Assembly (NCBI GenBank): GCA_910586845.1
Contig: CAJUJV010000043.1
Location: 1 to 33,931, forward strand
Source: an uncultured Hungatella sp.
Lineage (GTDB): Bacteria > Bacillota > Clostridia > Lachnospirales > Lachnospiraceae
Length of the DNA stretch: 33,931 nucleotides
Reading direction: 5' to 3'
Shown here: positions 23,006 through 30,503 of the stretch, in pieces
Position numbering within the stretch: the first letter of the stretch is position 1
Layout of the letters: every line of letters begins with the position of its first letter
Notes under the pieces: model-generated
What the model was told of the DNA's origin: nothing
What the model saw: only the letters and a program-made list of their open reading frames with translations
Databases searched by the model: none
Made by a program: the position numbers and the translations under genes

Positions 23006-23824
23006 TCAGATGTCCTCCTCGTCATCATCATCATATCCGCCGGCAACTGCTGCTTTGCCTACGGACAGCATTTTAATCTTGTAGTTAATAACCGCGAACA
23101 TTCCGGCAATCACCGTCGCGGATACCAGGTTGATCCCCAGGGATGCGGCCAGAGTAAATCCAAACAGATAGGGGATAAAGTCTGTGGCCTGTTTTACGAT
23201 CTGCTTTAAGAGGATCGCGATTCCGACACAGGGAAGGAGGGATCCTACAGTAAACAGGGTCTTCATGGCAAGTCCGTCCATGGGAAGCGTGGTCTTGATC
23301 AGCTCCACCACGCTGGTTCCCATTTTACACATGATCAGTGTGGGGATAAAGGAGCAGATAAAATGGGAAATCCAGGGCAGTACCATGTCAACCACATACA
23401 ATTTGTGATAGTCCCTGTTTTCCACGGCCTTCCATCCCATGTGCTGCCATGCCAGGTTAATGGTGGCTGTTCCATAAAACAGTACGGTTCCCAGGGTACC
23501 GACCATGGCGCCGAAGGAGGTTGCCAGCGCGGCTCCCTCTGCAGATGTGGCTTCCAGTCCGTAGCTTTTCAGAGCTACCATGGCCAGAGGAATTCCTATG
23601 TAGCTGACTGCCCGGACGTCGGCAGATACAGTTCCGCCGGGAGTTACCAGGGCGATGTAGACTACCTGCATGGCGCAGCCTACCAGGATTCCCGTGGTCA
23701 TGTCTCCCAGGATCAGGCCGCATCCAAATGTGTAGTTACCGATTGATGAGCCGCCCATACCAGGCATACTCGATAAACATGCGAACAGGCCAAGCAGAGC
23801 TGCCTGCAACCAACTGATCGTCAT
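23006..23824 (-). CDS. PTS mannose/fructose/sorbose-family EIIC component
   Basis: The 272-aa multi-spanning protein starts with SWLQAALLGLFACLSS, has the family motif GVNGD-region equivalents around FGCGLILGDMTTGILVG, and shows about 6-8 TM helices. It transports the sugar together with IID. It ends in an unusual acidic tail (GGYDDDDEEDI) that projects into the cytoplasm. It follows IIB by 12 nt and is 1 nt ahead of IID. The acidic tail might interact with basic partners; that is speculative. Confidence 0.94.
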   Translation of the reverse strand: MTISWLQAALLGLFACLSSMPGMGGSSIGNYTFGCGLILGDMTTGILVGCAMQVVYIALVTPGGTVSADVRAVSYIGIPLAMVALKSYGLEATSAEGAALATSFGAMVGTLGTVLFYGTATINLAWQHMGWKAVENRDYHKLYVVDMVLPWISHFICSFIPTLIMCKMGTSVVELIKTTLPMDGLAMKTLFTVGSLLPCVGIAILLKQIVKQATDFIPYLFGFTLAASLGINLVSATVIAGMFAVINYKIKMLSVGKAAVAGGYDDDDEEDI

Positions 23825-23836
23825 AATGATCCCTCC

Positions 23837-24331
23837 TTAGTGAAATCCAAACTGGCCTCTGAATTTTTTCCAGTTGCCGATTGCCTCGTCCTTCAAAAGT
23901 GCAAATTCCACTTCATATCCCGCGTTCATAATGTTCTCCAGAGCCTGGGCCTCTTCCTGAGTGATGGACTGATTATTGCCCAGCCTGGTGGTTCCCGGCC
24001 TGTCGTTGCAGGGCCCGATGATCACGGTGTCAATCCCCGGTTTCAGCCCCTGTTTCACCAGGATCGTCTCCATATCCAGGGGGTTCTTGGTAATGAGAAA
24101 ATAATTGTCTTTGCTGTTTAAGACCTTCTCGCTCTTTTCCTTAAATTCGTCCAGGGACCACACAAAGGTCTTTTTGCCGCTGGCGCTCTTGTACGCCGCT
24201 TTCAGCACAGGGTTTTTTGCCGCCGCGTTGTTCACTGCGATCAGGCCGTCACAGGGATACTCCAGAGCCCACCTTGTACAAGTCTGTCCATGAATCATTC
24301 TGTCATCCACACGAATAAATGAAATTGCCAT
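23837..24331 (-). CDS. PTS mannose/fructose/sorbose-family EIIB component
   Basis: The 164-aa cytosolic phosphotransferase accepts phosphate from IIA on the histidine in FIRVDDRMIHGQ (His14) and passes it to the incoming sugar. The rest matches the family: LIAVNNAAAKNPVLKAAYK and TVIIGPCNDRPGTTRLG. It is complete and lies 37 nt after IIA. Confidence 0.95.
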   Translation of the reverse strand: MAISFIRVDDRMIHGQTCTRWALEYPCDGLIAVNNAAAKNPVLKAAYKSASGKKTFVWSLDEFKEKSEKVLNSKDNYFLITKNPLDMETILVKQGLKPGIDTVIIGPCNDRPGTTRLGNNQSITQEEAQALENIMNAGYEVEFALLKDEAIGNWKKFRGQFGFH

Positions 24332-24368
24332 GATTTTTTCCTTCCCTTCCCTTTTTTAATGATTAAAT

Positions 24369-24797
24369 TCAGATATCATCTTCCGCTTCGCTGACTTCCA
24401 CCGTAAACGTTCGGAGAGCTTCCCTGGCTTCGGGAATCAGCATATCCACAAGTTTCCCTGTCTCCATACCGTCCTTCGAGACGATGGCGCTGACCACCAG
24501 GGGCAGGTTCATCCCTCCGATCATGGTGGTGCGGTTTAAAAGCCCTTCCTCCGCCAGCACATTTGCCGTTGTGGTCAGGGGAGACCCTCCGATCAGATCG
24601 GCAAACACGATGAGTTCATCATCCCCCTTGACCACGGAAACACATTCCCGTACATTCTCGGCCAGCTCATCGGCACCCATCCCGTTCTTTAAACTGGTGG
24701 ACAAGATGTCCTCTCTGCCTTCCCCCACAAGCATATCCAGCACACTGTGGACTCCCTGGGCCATGGTGCCATGGCTCACTAATAATATGTATTTCAC
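24369..24797 (-). CDS. PTS mannose/fructose/sorbose-family EIIA component (GTG start)
   Basis: The 142-aa protein is a stand-alone EIIA-Man. The phospho-acceptor lies in ILLVSHGTMAQGV (His9), and FADLIGGSPLTTTANV and MIGGMNLPLVV follow as in the family. I chose the GTG at 24797 because AGGAGG lies 8 nt upstream (24806-24811); the longer frame has no ribosome site and crosses the promoter region. First gene of the PTS operon, downstream of a regulated promoter with three spaced repeats. Confidence 0.93.
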   Translation of the reverse strand: MKYILLVSHGTMAQGVHSVLDMLVGEGREDILSTSLKNGMGADELAENVRECVSVVKGDDELIVFADLIGGSPLTTTANVLAEEGLLNRTTMIGGMNLPLVVSAIVSKDGMETGKLVDMLIPEAREALRTFTVEVSEAEDDI

Positions 24798-24842
24798 CTT
24801 TTTAGCCTCCTTCCATAAGAAGTTTTGTTTTATCGTGATTCC

Positions 24843-24871
24843 AGTATATAAAAAAAGCGGCACATGTTCAT
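24843..24871 (-). promoter_or_regulatory. PTS operon promoter with a weak -35
   Basis: TATACT (24843-24848) is a good -10, but the hexamer 17 nt upstream (24866-24871, ATGAAC) matches TTGACA poorly. A weak -35 with a repeat directly upstream suggests an activator-dependent promoter. Confidence 0.6.
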
Positions 24872-24875
24872 CTTA

Positions 24876-24931
24876 CATGTGTCACTCTTTCCGTCTGCCA
24901 TGTGTCACTTCTTTTACATGACATTTGTCAT
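24876..24931 (-). promoter_or_regulatory. Three operator repeats spaced exactly 23 bp
   Basis: CATGTGTCA at 24876-24884, CATGTGTCA at 24899-24907 and CATTTGTCA at 24922-24930 (plus-strand reading; TGACACATG on the minus strand). The third lies inside a perfect palindrome ATGACA-TT-TGTCAT (24918-24931). An additional CACATG (24861-24866) is inverted. The array ends just upstream of the -35 region. The neighbouring LuxR-type regulator is the likely binder. Confidence 0.7.
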
Positions 24932-24934
24932 ATG

Positions 24935-26275
24935 CTATTGTTTTGATTTCAGATAACTGTTGATGTTCCGATTCTGGATGATGGTCTCCATATTGATGTT
25001 GGAACTGCTCTCCAGAATATTCCTGACAGCCCGGTCCACCTCCGCCACCGCGCTGTCATAATCGTGAAACCGGGGGACTGCAACCGCCTGTTCCACGGCA
25101 TCGCTGAGCACGGAGAGGCTCAGGACGTTTCCAGTATCCGGAGCCGCCGAAAAAAATTTCTGGTTTTCCTCCGACTCCACCACCTCTCTCAGCACGGGCA
25201 CACCCTCGGAATAGGTGAAGATCTCCGACTGGATCTCCTCGTCTCCCGTGAGAAATTTCATCAGCTCCCAGGCCTGGCTGCCGTGAACCGTGGACTCGCT
25301 CATGGCGAGAGTGAGGGTGTCCAGGCGGGAAATATTTCTCCCTTCCGGTCCCGCCGGCATGGTCAGACAATCCCACTCAAAGCCCGCATATTTCTTTATG
25401 CTTAAGGGATAGGATTTGTAAGCCCTGTACTCGGAAAACAGCATGGGCTGAAAGGCCACGTTTCCCAGGGCGAATTCTCTGCTGGAAACACTGTAGCCCC
25501 CGTTCAGCTCGTCCAGCTTTCCTATAAAAGAAATTCCGGCTTTGGCCTTCTCGTCTGTCAGATAGCACTCCCTCCCTCTCTCGTCAAACAGAGTGACCCC
25601 GTTGGAATCGAAGGCATCCTCCCATGTATAGCCTACGGCTCCGAACTGGTCTATGGCGCCGTTTCCGTCCGTATCTTTTGTCACCTCACTGCAGATCCTG
25701 TAAAAATCATCCCATGTCCAGTGATCCCCCGGCATGGCCAGGCCTTCTCTCTCCAGAATACTCTTGTTTACAAACATGAGTTTCGGAGCGCACTCATAGG
25801 GCAGGGCGTACTGGGTTCCCTCATAGTTCCCGTACTCATAGGCAGAGGTATAATATCGCTCCGGCTGAAAATCCGGATCGCCCTCTATGAAAGGCGTCAG
25901 CTTCTTCAGCACTCCTGCCTCCACAAAATCGTTAAAATATTCCCCCAGCACGAAAAACACATCCGGGGCAGTTCCTTTCATGATCTGCTCAGACAGCCAC
26001 TCCGAATAGTCTTCTTTTATGATACCGCTTACATACTCCACCCGGACTCCCGGATGCTTTTCCTCGAACCGGCTGATGGCATCTTCCAGGATCTGATAAG
26101 AGTAACCGTTCTGTACCTCCCAGTAGCTGTCGCTGAACACGCCGACCCGTATGACATCTTCATAAAATCCGGGAAGTCTCTTATAGGTGTCGCTGGCCGC
26201 CAGCCATATGACTGCCAGCAAAACGGCGCAAAGCGCCGCCCGGACCATATGGTTCCTGCTCATACCTCTCTCCAT
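24935..26275 (-). CDS. Membrane-anchored extracellular solute-binding protein (MalE-like) without transporter
   Basis: The 446-aa protein is of the SBP_bac family that binds sugars for ABC importers: VIRVGVFSDSYWEVQNGYSY, RFEEKHPGVRVEYVSG, PDVFFVLGEYFNDFVEAGVL and NVAFQPMLFSEYRAY follow the usual order. The N-terminal hydrophobic segment (MVRAALCAVLLAVIWLAAS) lacks a lipobox, so it is probably an uncleaved anchor or a plain signal peptide. The ATG at 26275 overlaps the TGA of the response regulator gene; an ATG at 26263 is an alternative. No permease or ATPase is nearby. Coupling to the two-component genes suggests sensing and not import. Confidence 0.87.
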   Translation of the reverse strand: MERGMSRNHMVRAALCAVLLAVIWLAASDTYKRLPGFYEDVIRVGVFSDSYWEVQNGYSYQILEDAISRFEEKHPGVRVEYVSGIIKEDYSEWLSEQIMKGTAPDVFFVLGEYFNDFVEAGVLKKLTPFIEGDPDFQPERYYTSAYEYGNYEGTQYALPYECAPKLMFVNKSILEREGLAMPGDHWTWDDFYRICSEVTKDTDGNGAIDQFGAVGYTWEDAFDSNGVTLFDERGRECYLTDEKAKAGISFIGKLDELNGGYSVSSREFALGNVAFQPMLFSEYRAYKSYPLSIKKYAGFEWDCLTMPAGPEGRNISRLDTLTLAMSESTVHGSQAWELMKFLTGDEEIQSEIFTYSEGVPVLREVVESEENQKFFSAAPDTGNVLSLSVLSDAVEQAVAVPRFHDYDSAVAEVDRAVRNILESSSNINMETIIQNRNINSYLKSKQ

Positions 26276-26952
26276 CAGCTTTTGTCTCCAAACACTCTGT
26301 TGACGGCCCCGGTCTGCACCGCCCAGATAGCAAGCTGGGTCCGGTCTCTGAGATTCAGTTTGCTGAGAACCGTGCTGATACAGTTTCTGACCGTGCCGTC
26401 GGACAGGTTCAGCCTGGCTGCGATCTCCTTGTTGGACAGACCGCTTCCGACCTGCACGATGACCTGCCACTCGTTGTCTTTCAGGTCCGCGGACTGCCGT
26501 TCGTCTACCTGAATCGCCATATTGGACTGGGCCATCCTGGAAAACAGCCGGACCACTTTTGAAGCGATGTCCTCATTGATCATGGCGGTACCGTGATAAA
26601 CTTTGTGAATAGCCTCCGCCAGTTCCTTCATGGAGATCCCTTTCAGGAGATAACCGCTGGCCCCGTATTTGAGGGCGTTAAACACATACTCGTCATCATC
26701 GAATGTGGTCAGGATAATGATCTTAATATCCGGATAATTCTCTTTTATGATCTGGGTGCAGACCACCCCGTCCATCTCCGGCATCCGGATATCCATCAGG
26801 ATCACATCCGGCCTGTCTTTTCGTATGGAACGGATGACTTCCACTCCGTTGGCCACCGCGTCCGTCACCTGAAAATCAGCCTCGCTGTTCAGGATGATCA
26901 TAAGGCTCTGCCGGATCAGTTCCTGATCGTCTGCTATCAATATTTTAATCAT
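26275..26952 (-). CDS. NarL/LuxR-family response regulator
   Basis: The 225-aa regulator has a receiver domain (IADDQELIRQSLMII; phospho-acceptor Asp in VILMDIRMPEMDG; Thr in IIILTTFDDD; Lys in YLLKGI) and a C-terminal LuxR HTH (VGSGLSNKEIAARLNLSDGT, then VRNCISTVLSKLNLRDRTQL). It overlaps the kinase gene by 8 nt and the downstream solute-binding gene by a TGATG. It probably activates the PTS promoter (repeats at 24876-24931). Confidence 0.95.
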   Translation of the reverse strand: MIKILIADDQELIRQSLMIILNSEADFQVTDAVANGVEVIRSIRKDRPDVILMDIRMPEMDGVVCTQIIKENYPDIKIIILTTFDDDEYVFNALKYGASGYLLKGISMKELAEAIHKVYHGTAMINEDIASKVVRLFSRMAQSNMAIQVDERQSADLKDNEWQVIVQVGSGLSNKEIAARLNLSDGTVRNCISTVLSKLNLRDRTQLAIWAVQTGAVNRVFGDKS

Positions 26953-28264
26953 CGTCTTCCTCCGTCCCCCACCTGATCGGAATTCCGGCGTCTATGGTAA
27001 AACCGTGATCTCCGCAGTAGCTCAAGGTGCCGTTGAGCATATCCAGCCGTTCTTCCATGTGATGTAAGCCAAACCCTTTTTTAATGGTACCGCATCCTTT
27101 TCCGTTATCTTCAATGTGGATTTTCAGCATATTGTATTCCCTGTCGATCCAAATCTTTATGTGGTCTGCCTTTCCGTGGCGGATAGCGTTTGTCATGGAC
27201 TCCTGCACGATGCGGTAGATAATATCTTCCTCGTCTTTATTAAAATTCTTTAATCTGGTCCTGATCTCACAGTCGATCTCCACCCCCGTGGAATTTCTGG
27301 TCTCCTCTATCATCTGGATCAAAGCCGATTTCAGATCCAGAGATTCCAGAGCATCCGGGCGGAGGGCCTTCACGGAACGCCTCACATCCTTGATGCCCTG
27401 CCGGGCCACATTGGCAATGGCCTTTAACTGTTCTTTGGTGGCTTCCGGGGCAATGTCCACCAGCATGACGCAGGCATCGATGCCCGTGATGATGCCTGTC
27501 AGAGAGTGTCCCAGGGTGTCGTGGATCTCTCTGGCAAGGCGGTTTCTCTCCCTCGTCTCAGCCGCTTTCTCCGACTCCCGGGCATATTCCTCCAGCTTCT
27601 CATTGGCCAGCTTCAATTCCAGGTTGGCGGTATTCAGCTTTTCGTTGAGCCCCAGGATCCGTTCCTTTTCCTTTACCTCTGTCAGGATCAGCACGATGGT
27701 ATAGCTGATAAACAGGATCATATTTAAGGAATTCAGTATATTTTTCAGTCCCAGGAGCAGCGACTGGGTTTCTCTGTTGTAATACGCCCAGCAGGTTTCC
27801 ATGGAGATCATGGGATATCTGGCAGACAGAAGATGATAGTCCATGAGCATATAGACCACAAAGATGGAGGCCATCAGCACGATTCTCTGCTTCATGTCAG
27901 AAAAGTAGCCCATGGTATCCGCAATGATCAGAAACACCAGCCCTGTATAGCTGAAATTCAATGCGTAACTGATGACAAACACCATTGCCAGTTCCATTAT
28001 GGTTTTCAGCAGAAAATGGGTCTTGCTCCTGCAGGGGACAGACAGCAGAAGCAGCAGGCAAAGATACAGGCCTGCGGACAGGACCGGAAGTTTCCACGGC
28101 TCCATGGGCATCCTCTCTGCCCTCACCAGAAAATCCATGGCAGAGTTTTCAAAAATGTAACCGCGGAGGCTGTGTACGGTCACCATGGTCAGATACAGGA
28201 TGATGACCATATTCAGGTGTTTCATCATTCCCAGGACAAACTTCGGAAAACGTTCTTCTTCCAT
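26945..28264 (-). CDS. NarL-type membrane histidine kinase (HisKA_3)
   Basis: The 439-aa kinase has five or six N-terminal TM helices (about 15-210) with very short loops, a coiled-coil linker (about 215-250), the HisKA_3 dimerisation domain with phospho-acceptor His in RLAREIHDTLGHSLTGI, and a HATPase with N box ESMTNAIRHG and G box DNGKGCGTIKKGFGLHHM. It has no large extracellular sensor domain, so it probably relies on a partner protein to detect its ligand. The anchored ribose-binding-like protein encoded 15 nt upstream is the natural candidate. Confidence 0.95.
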   Translation of the reverse strand: MEEERFPKFVLGMMKHLNMVIILYLTMVTVHSLRGYIFENSAMDFLVRAERMPMEPWKLPVLSAGLYLCLLLLLSVPCRSKTHFLLKTIMELAMVFVISYALNFSYTGLVFLIIADTMGYFSDMKQRIVLMASIFVVYMLMDYHLLSARYPMISMETCWAYYNRETQSLLLGLKNILNSLNMILFISYTIVLILTEVKEKERILGLNEKLNTANLELKLANEKLEEYARESEKAAETRERNRLAREIHDTLGHSLTGIITGIDACVMLVDIAPEATKEQLKAIANVARQGIKDVRRSVKALRPDALESLDLKSALIQMIEETRNSTGVEIDCEIRTRLKNFNKDEEDIIYRIVQESMTNAIRHGKADHIKIWIDREYNMLKIHIEDNGKGCGTIKKGFGLHHMEERLDMLNGTLSYCGDHGFTIDAGIPIRWGTEEDDD

Positions 28265-28279
28265 ATGGGCTTCCCTCTT

Positions 28280-29251
28280 CTACTGCCATCTGTCGATGCT
28301 GTACTGTTCCACGTTGCTTCGCGTCACCAGTTCCACCGGCACGCTGATGTTTCTGTCTACTTCTTCTCCGTTCAGGAGGCGGTAAATGATATCTGCCGCC
28401 GTCTGGCCGATCCTGGAAGGAAACTGGGCGGAAGATGCGGACATCAGCCCCTCTTTGATCAGAGCCTTCGCATCCGGGGATGCATCGATGCCGTACACCT
28501 TTACCCGATCCGCCATGTCATACTCATCCAAAGCCGCCACCACTCCCACGGCCGCCAGATCATTGAGGCAGAACACACTGTCAAACACCGTCCCCTCCCG
28601 GATCACCTCCTGCATCCTGGGCATGGCGATTTCCAGCTGCCCGTCACAGTTGATGCTCTTCACTATGCGGACGCCGTCCCTCTGTTCCACCACGTCTAAA
28701 AATCCGCGTACCCTGTCCTGCCCGGATTTTGCCACGTCATGGGTCATGACGATGAGATCGGATTCCTGGTTTTCTTCCAGAAAACACTGGCCCACCAGAC
28801 GGCCCGCATTGTAATTATCGGAAGTGATGGTACAGTCCGCAAGGCTGTCTTCCTCCAGATCAGAGTCCACCACCACGATAAAAACGCCCTGTTCTTTTGC
28901 TTTTTTCAATATCTGAGACAGGCTTTTCCAGTCCACGGGAGTCACCACAAGAACGTCGATGCCCATATGCAGCATCTCGTCGATCTGCTCGATCTGCCTG
29001 TCCACACTGAGGGCAGGATCCCTCAGAACAAGCCGGTCTCCTTCGATCTCCACCCGGCTGCTGATCTCCTCATTCAGAATCTTGTAGAATTCATTGTTCA
29101 TGGTCATGTAGCTGATGCCGATAAGGTAGCTGTTTTCCTGCTGTTTTAAAGAAAAATCCTTCCTGCTCAGCCCTGCCCATATAAGCATGATCACGGGCAG
29201 ATACAAAAGAAGATTAACTGTTGAAAATATCTTTCGAAAATGTGTGTTCAT
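28280..29251 (-). CDS. Membrane-anchored periplasmic-binding-like sugar sensor (RbsB family)
   Basis: The 323-aa protein has an N-terminal TM helix (VNLLLYLPVIMLIWAGL) and a Peripla_BP_4 domain: LIGISYMTMNNEFYKILNEE, DVLVVTPVDWKSL, GVFIVVVDSDLEEDS, ITSDNYNAGRLVGQC and VFCLNDLAAVGVVAAL. There is no lipobox and no ABC transporter nearby. Together with the NarL-type kinase it resembles the XylFII-LytS type of arrangement, in which an anchored binding protein presents the sugar to a kinase. I chose the ATG at 29251 with GGAAG upstream; an ATG at 29263 is possible. Confidence 0.9.
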   Translation of the reverse strand: MNTHFRKIFSTVNLLLYLPVIMLIWAGLSRKDFSLKQQENSYLIGISYMTMNNEFYKILNEEISSRVEIEGDRLVLRDPALSVDRQIEQIDEMLHMGIDVLVVTPVDWKSLSQILKKAKEQGVFIVVVDSDLEEDSLADCTITSDNYNAGRLVGQCFLEENQESDLIVMTHDVAKSGQDRVRGFLDVVEQRDGVRIVKSINCDGQLEIAMPRMQEVIREGTVFDSVFCLNDLAAVGVVAALDEYDMADRVKVYGIDASPDAKALIKEGLMSASSAQFPSRIGQTAADIIYRLLNGEEVDRNISVPVELVTRSNVEQYSIDRWQ

Positions 29252-29301
29252 ATCGTCTTCCATCTTTCATTGCCATAGAAAAGATCCATCCGTGTTTTTC
29301 G

Positions 29302-29314
29302 TGATCCAGGATCA
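29302..29314. promoter_or_regulatory. Palindrome TGATCC-A-GGATCA near the transcription start
   Basis: A perfect 6+1+6 inverted repeat, just downstream of the -10 of the sensor operon. It could be an operator. Confidence 0.45.
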
Positions 29315-29342
29315 TTGTATTTTTGTCATACAAAAATGTCAA
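29314..29342 (-). promoter_or_regulatory. Promoter of the sensor operon with an operator filling its spacer
   Basis: TTGACA (29337-29342), exactly 17 nt, TACAAT (29314-29319) on the minus strand. The spacer (29320-29336) is the perfect palindrome TTTTTGT-CAT-ACAAAAA, a likely repressor site. Confidence 0.78.
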
Positions 29343-29391
29343 GCACAATTTTGCAAAGTGCCCTTCAGGCAGCAGCCCCCGAAAATAATGG

Positions 29392-29420
29392 TTGAACTGA
29401 CAGACACCTGTCTGTATAAT
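29392..29420 (+). promoter_or_regulatory. CDF transporter promoter with a TetR-like operator
   Basis: TTGAAC (29392-29397), 17 nt, TATAAT (29415-29420) on the plus strand. The spacer holds the perfect palindrome ACAGACA-CC-TGTCTGT (29400-29415), typical of TetR/AcrR-type operators. The -10 begins a second, AT-only palindrome (29415-29430). No TetR gene is in the window. Confidence 0.72.
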
Positions 29421-29505
29421 ATATATTATACTCTCTGCACTGCATTACATTCTATACAGAATGCGAGATCAACAGTAATTTGGAGCAGAAGAGGAGGATT
29501 AATTT

Positions 29506-30426
29506 ATGACAACCAACAAAGAAAAACTGACAGTAAAAACCGCACCTGCGGGAGCCGGTGAAAACGCCATAATACGGCGCATATCCCTGGTAGGAATTAT
29601 CGGAAATATTTTTCTTTCCGCCTTTAAGCTGTTTGCCGGCATTGCGGGCAGTTCCGGCGCAATGGTTTCCGATGCGGTACACTCTCTTTCCGACGTTTTC
29701 GCCACATTTATCGCGTTCCTTGGGGTACGCCTTTCTAAAAAAGAGGCTGACAAAATGCATCCCTACGGCCATGAACGGTTTGAATGCGTCGCCTCATTGG
29801 TGCTCGGCCTGATCCTTGTGGTGACCGGATTCGGAATCGGCAAAGCAGGGATTGAAAAAATTATAGCGGGCAACTACGAAGCCCTGGCCGTTCCCAGCGT
29901 GATCGCATTGGTGGCGGCCATCGTTTCCATCTTATCCAAGGAAGGGATGTACTGGTACACCAGACATTATGCTAAAATCCTGAACTCCCCGGCATTTATG
30001 GCGGACGCCTGGCACCACAGGTCAGACGCGTTTTCTTCCGTCGGCTCTCTGATCGGTATCGCGGGCGCCATGCTGGGATTCCCAGTACTGGACAGCGCCG
30101 CAAGCGTTGTGATCTGCCTGTTTATCTTAAAGGTCGCCTATGATATCTTAAAAGACGCCCTTTCTAAAATGCTGGATACCTCCTGCGGGGAGAGCTATGA
30201 TAAAACTCTGGCCGACTATATTTCCTCACAGGAAAACGTGATCTGCATCGATTCCCTTCATTCCAGAATGTTCGGAAATAAAACATATATTGATCTGGAA
30301 ATTCAGGTAGACGGGGATTTATCATTGCGGGATGCCCATGGGATCGCAGAACGTATCCATAACAATGTGGAGGAACGTTTCTCAGATGTGAAGCATATTA
30401 CAATTCATCTGAATCCATCCGCATAA
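29506..30426 (+). CDS. Cation diffusion facilitator (CDF) family efflux transporter
   Basis: The 306-aa protein exports divalent metal ions (Zn, Fe, Mn, Co or Cd in known members) by proton exchange. It has six TM helices. The metal-binding residues lie in TM2 (SDAVHSLSDVFATF, HxxxD) and TM5 (MADAWHHRSDAFSSV, DxxHxxxD type). The C-terminal cytosolic domain (DTSCGESYDKTLADY, ITIHLNPSA) forms the usual ferredoxin-like fold. It is divergent from the sensor operon and has its own operator-containing promoter. The metal cannot be told from sequence alone. Confidence 0.94.
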   Translation: MTTNKEKLTVKTAPAGAGENAIIRRISLVGIIGNIFLSAFKLFAGIAGSSGAMVSDAVHSLSDVFATFIAFLGVRLSKKEADKMHPYGHERFECVASLVLGLILVVTGFGIGKAGIEKIIAGNYEALAVPSVIALVAAIVSILSKEGMYWYTRHYAKILNSPAFMADAWHHRSDAFSSVGSLIGIAGAMLGFPVLDSAASVVICLFILKVAYDILKDALSKMLDTSCGESYDKTLADYISSQENVICIDSLHSRMFGNKTYIDLEIQVDGDLSLRDAHGIAERIHNNVEERFSDVKHITIHLNPSA

Positions 30427-30429
30427 CAA

Positions 30430-30467
30430 AAAGGACAGTCTCATTCGCCGGAATAAGATTGTCCTTT
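30430..30467 (+). terminator. Terminator after the CDF gene
   Basis: AAAGGACA (30430-30437) pairs with TGTCCTTT (30460-30467), extended by TCT/AGA across one mismatch. It lies between convergent genes and may serve both. Confidence 0.6.
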
Positions 30468-30503
30468 AAGGCACAATATTCAGGTTTTCACATTTATTGC
30501 GTA

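Noticed and set aside
24369..24863. Longer 164-aa version of the EIIA component
   Set aside because: The extra N-terminal residues lack a ribosome site and cover the promoter region; the GTG at 24797 with AGGAGG 8 nt upstream matches the family start.
24935..29251. ABC sugar importer
   Set aside because: Two binding proteins are present, but no permease (EAA motif) or ATPase (Walker A plus LSGGQ) gene is visible; a sensory role fits better.
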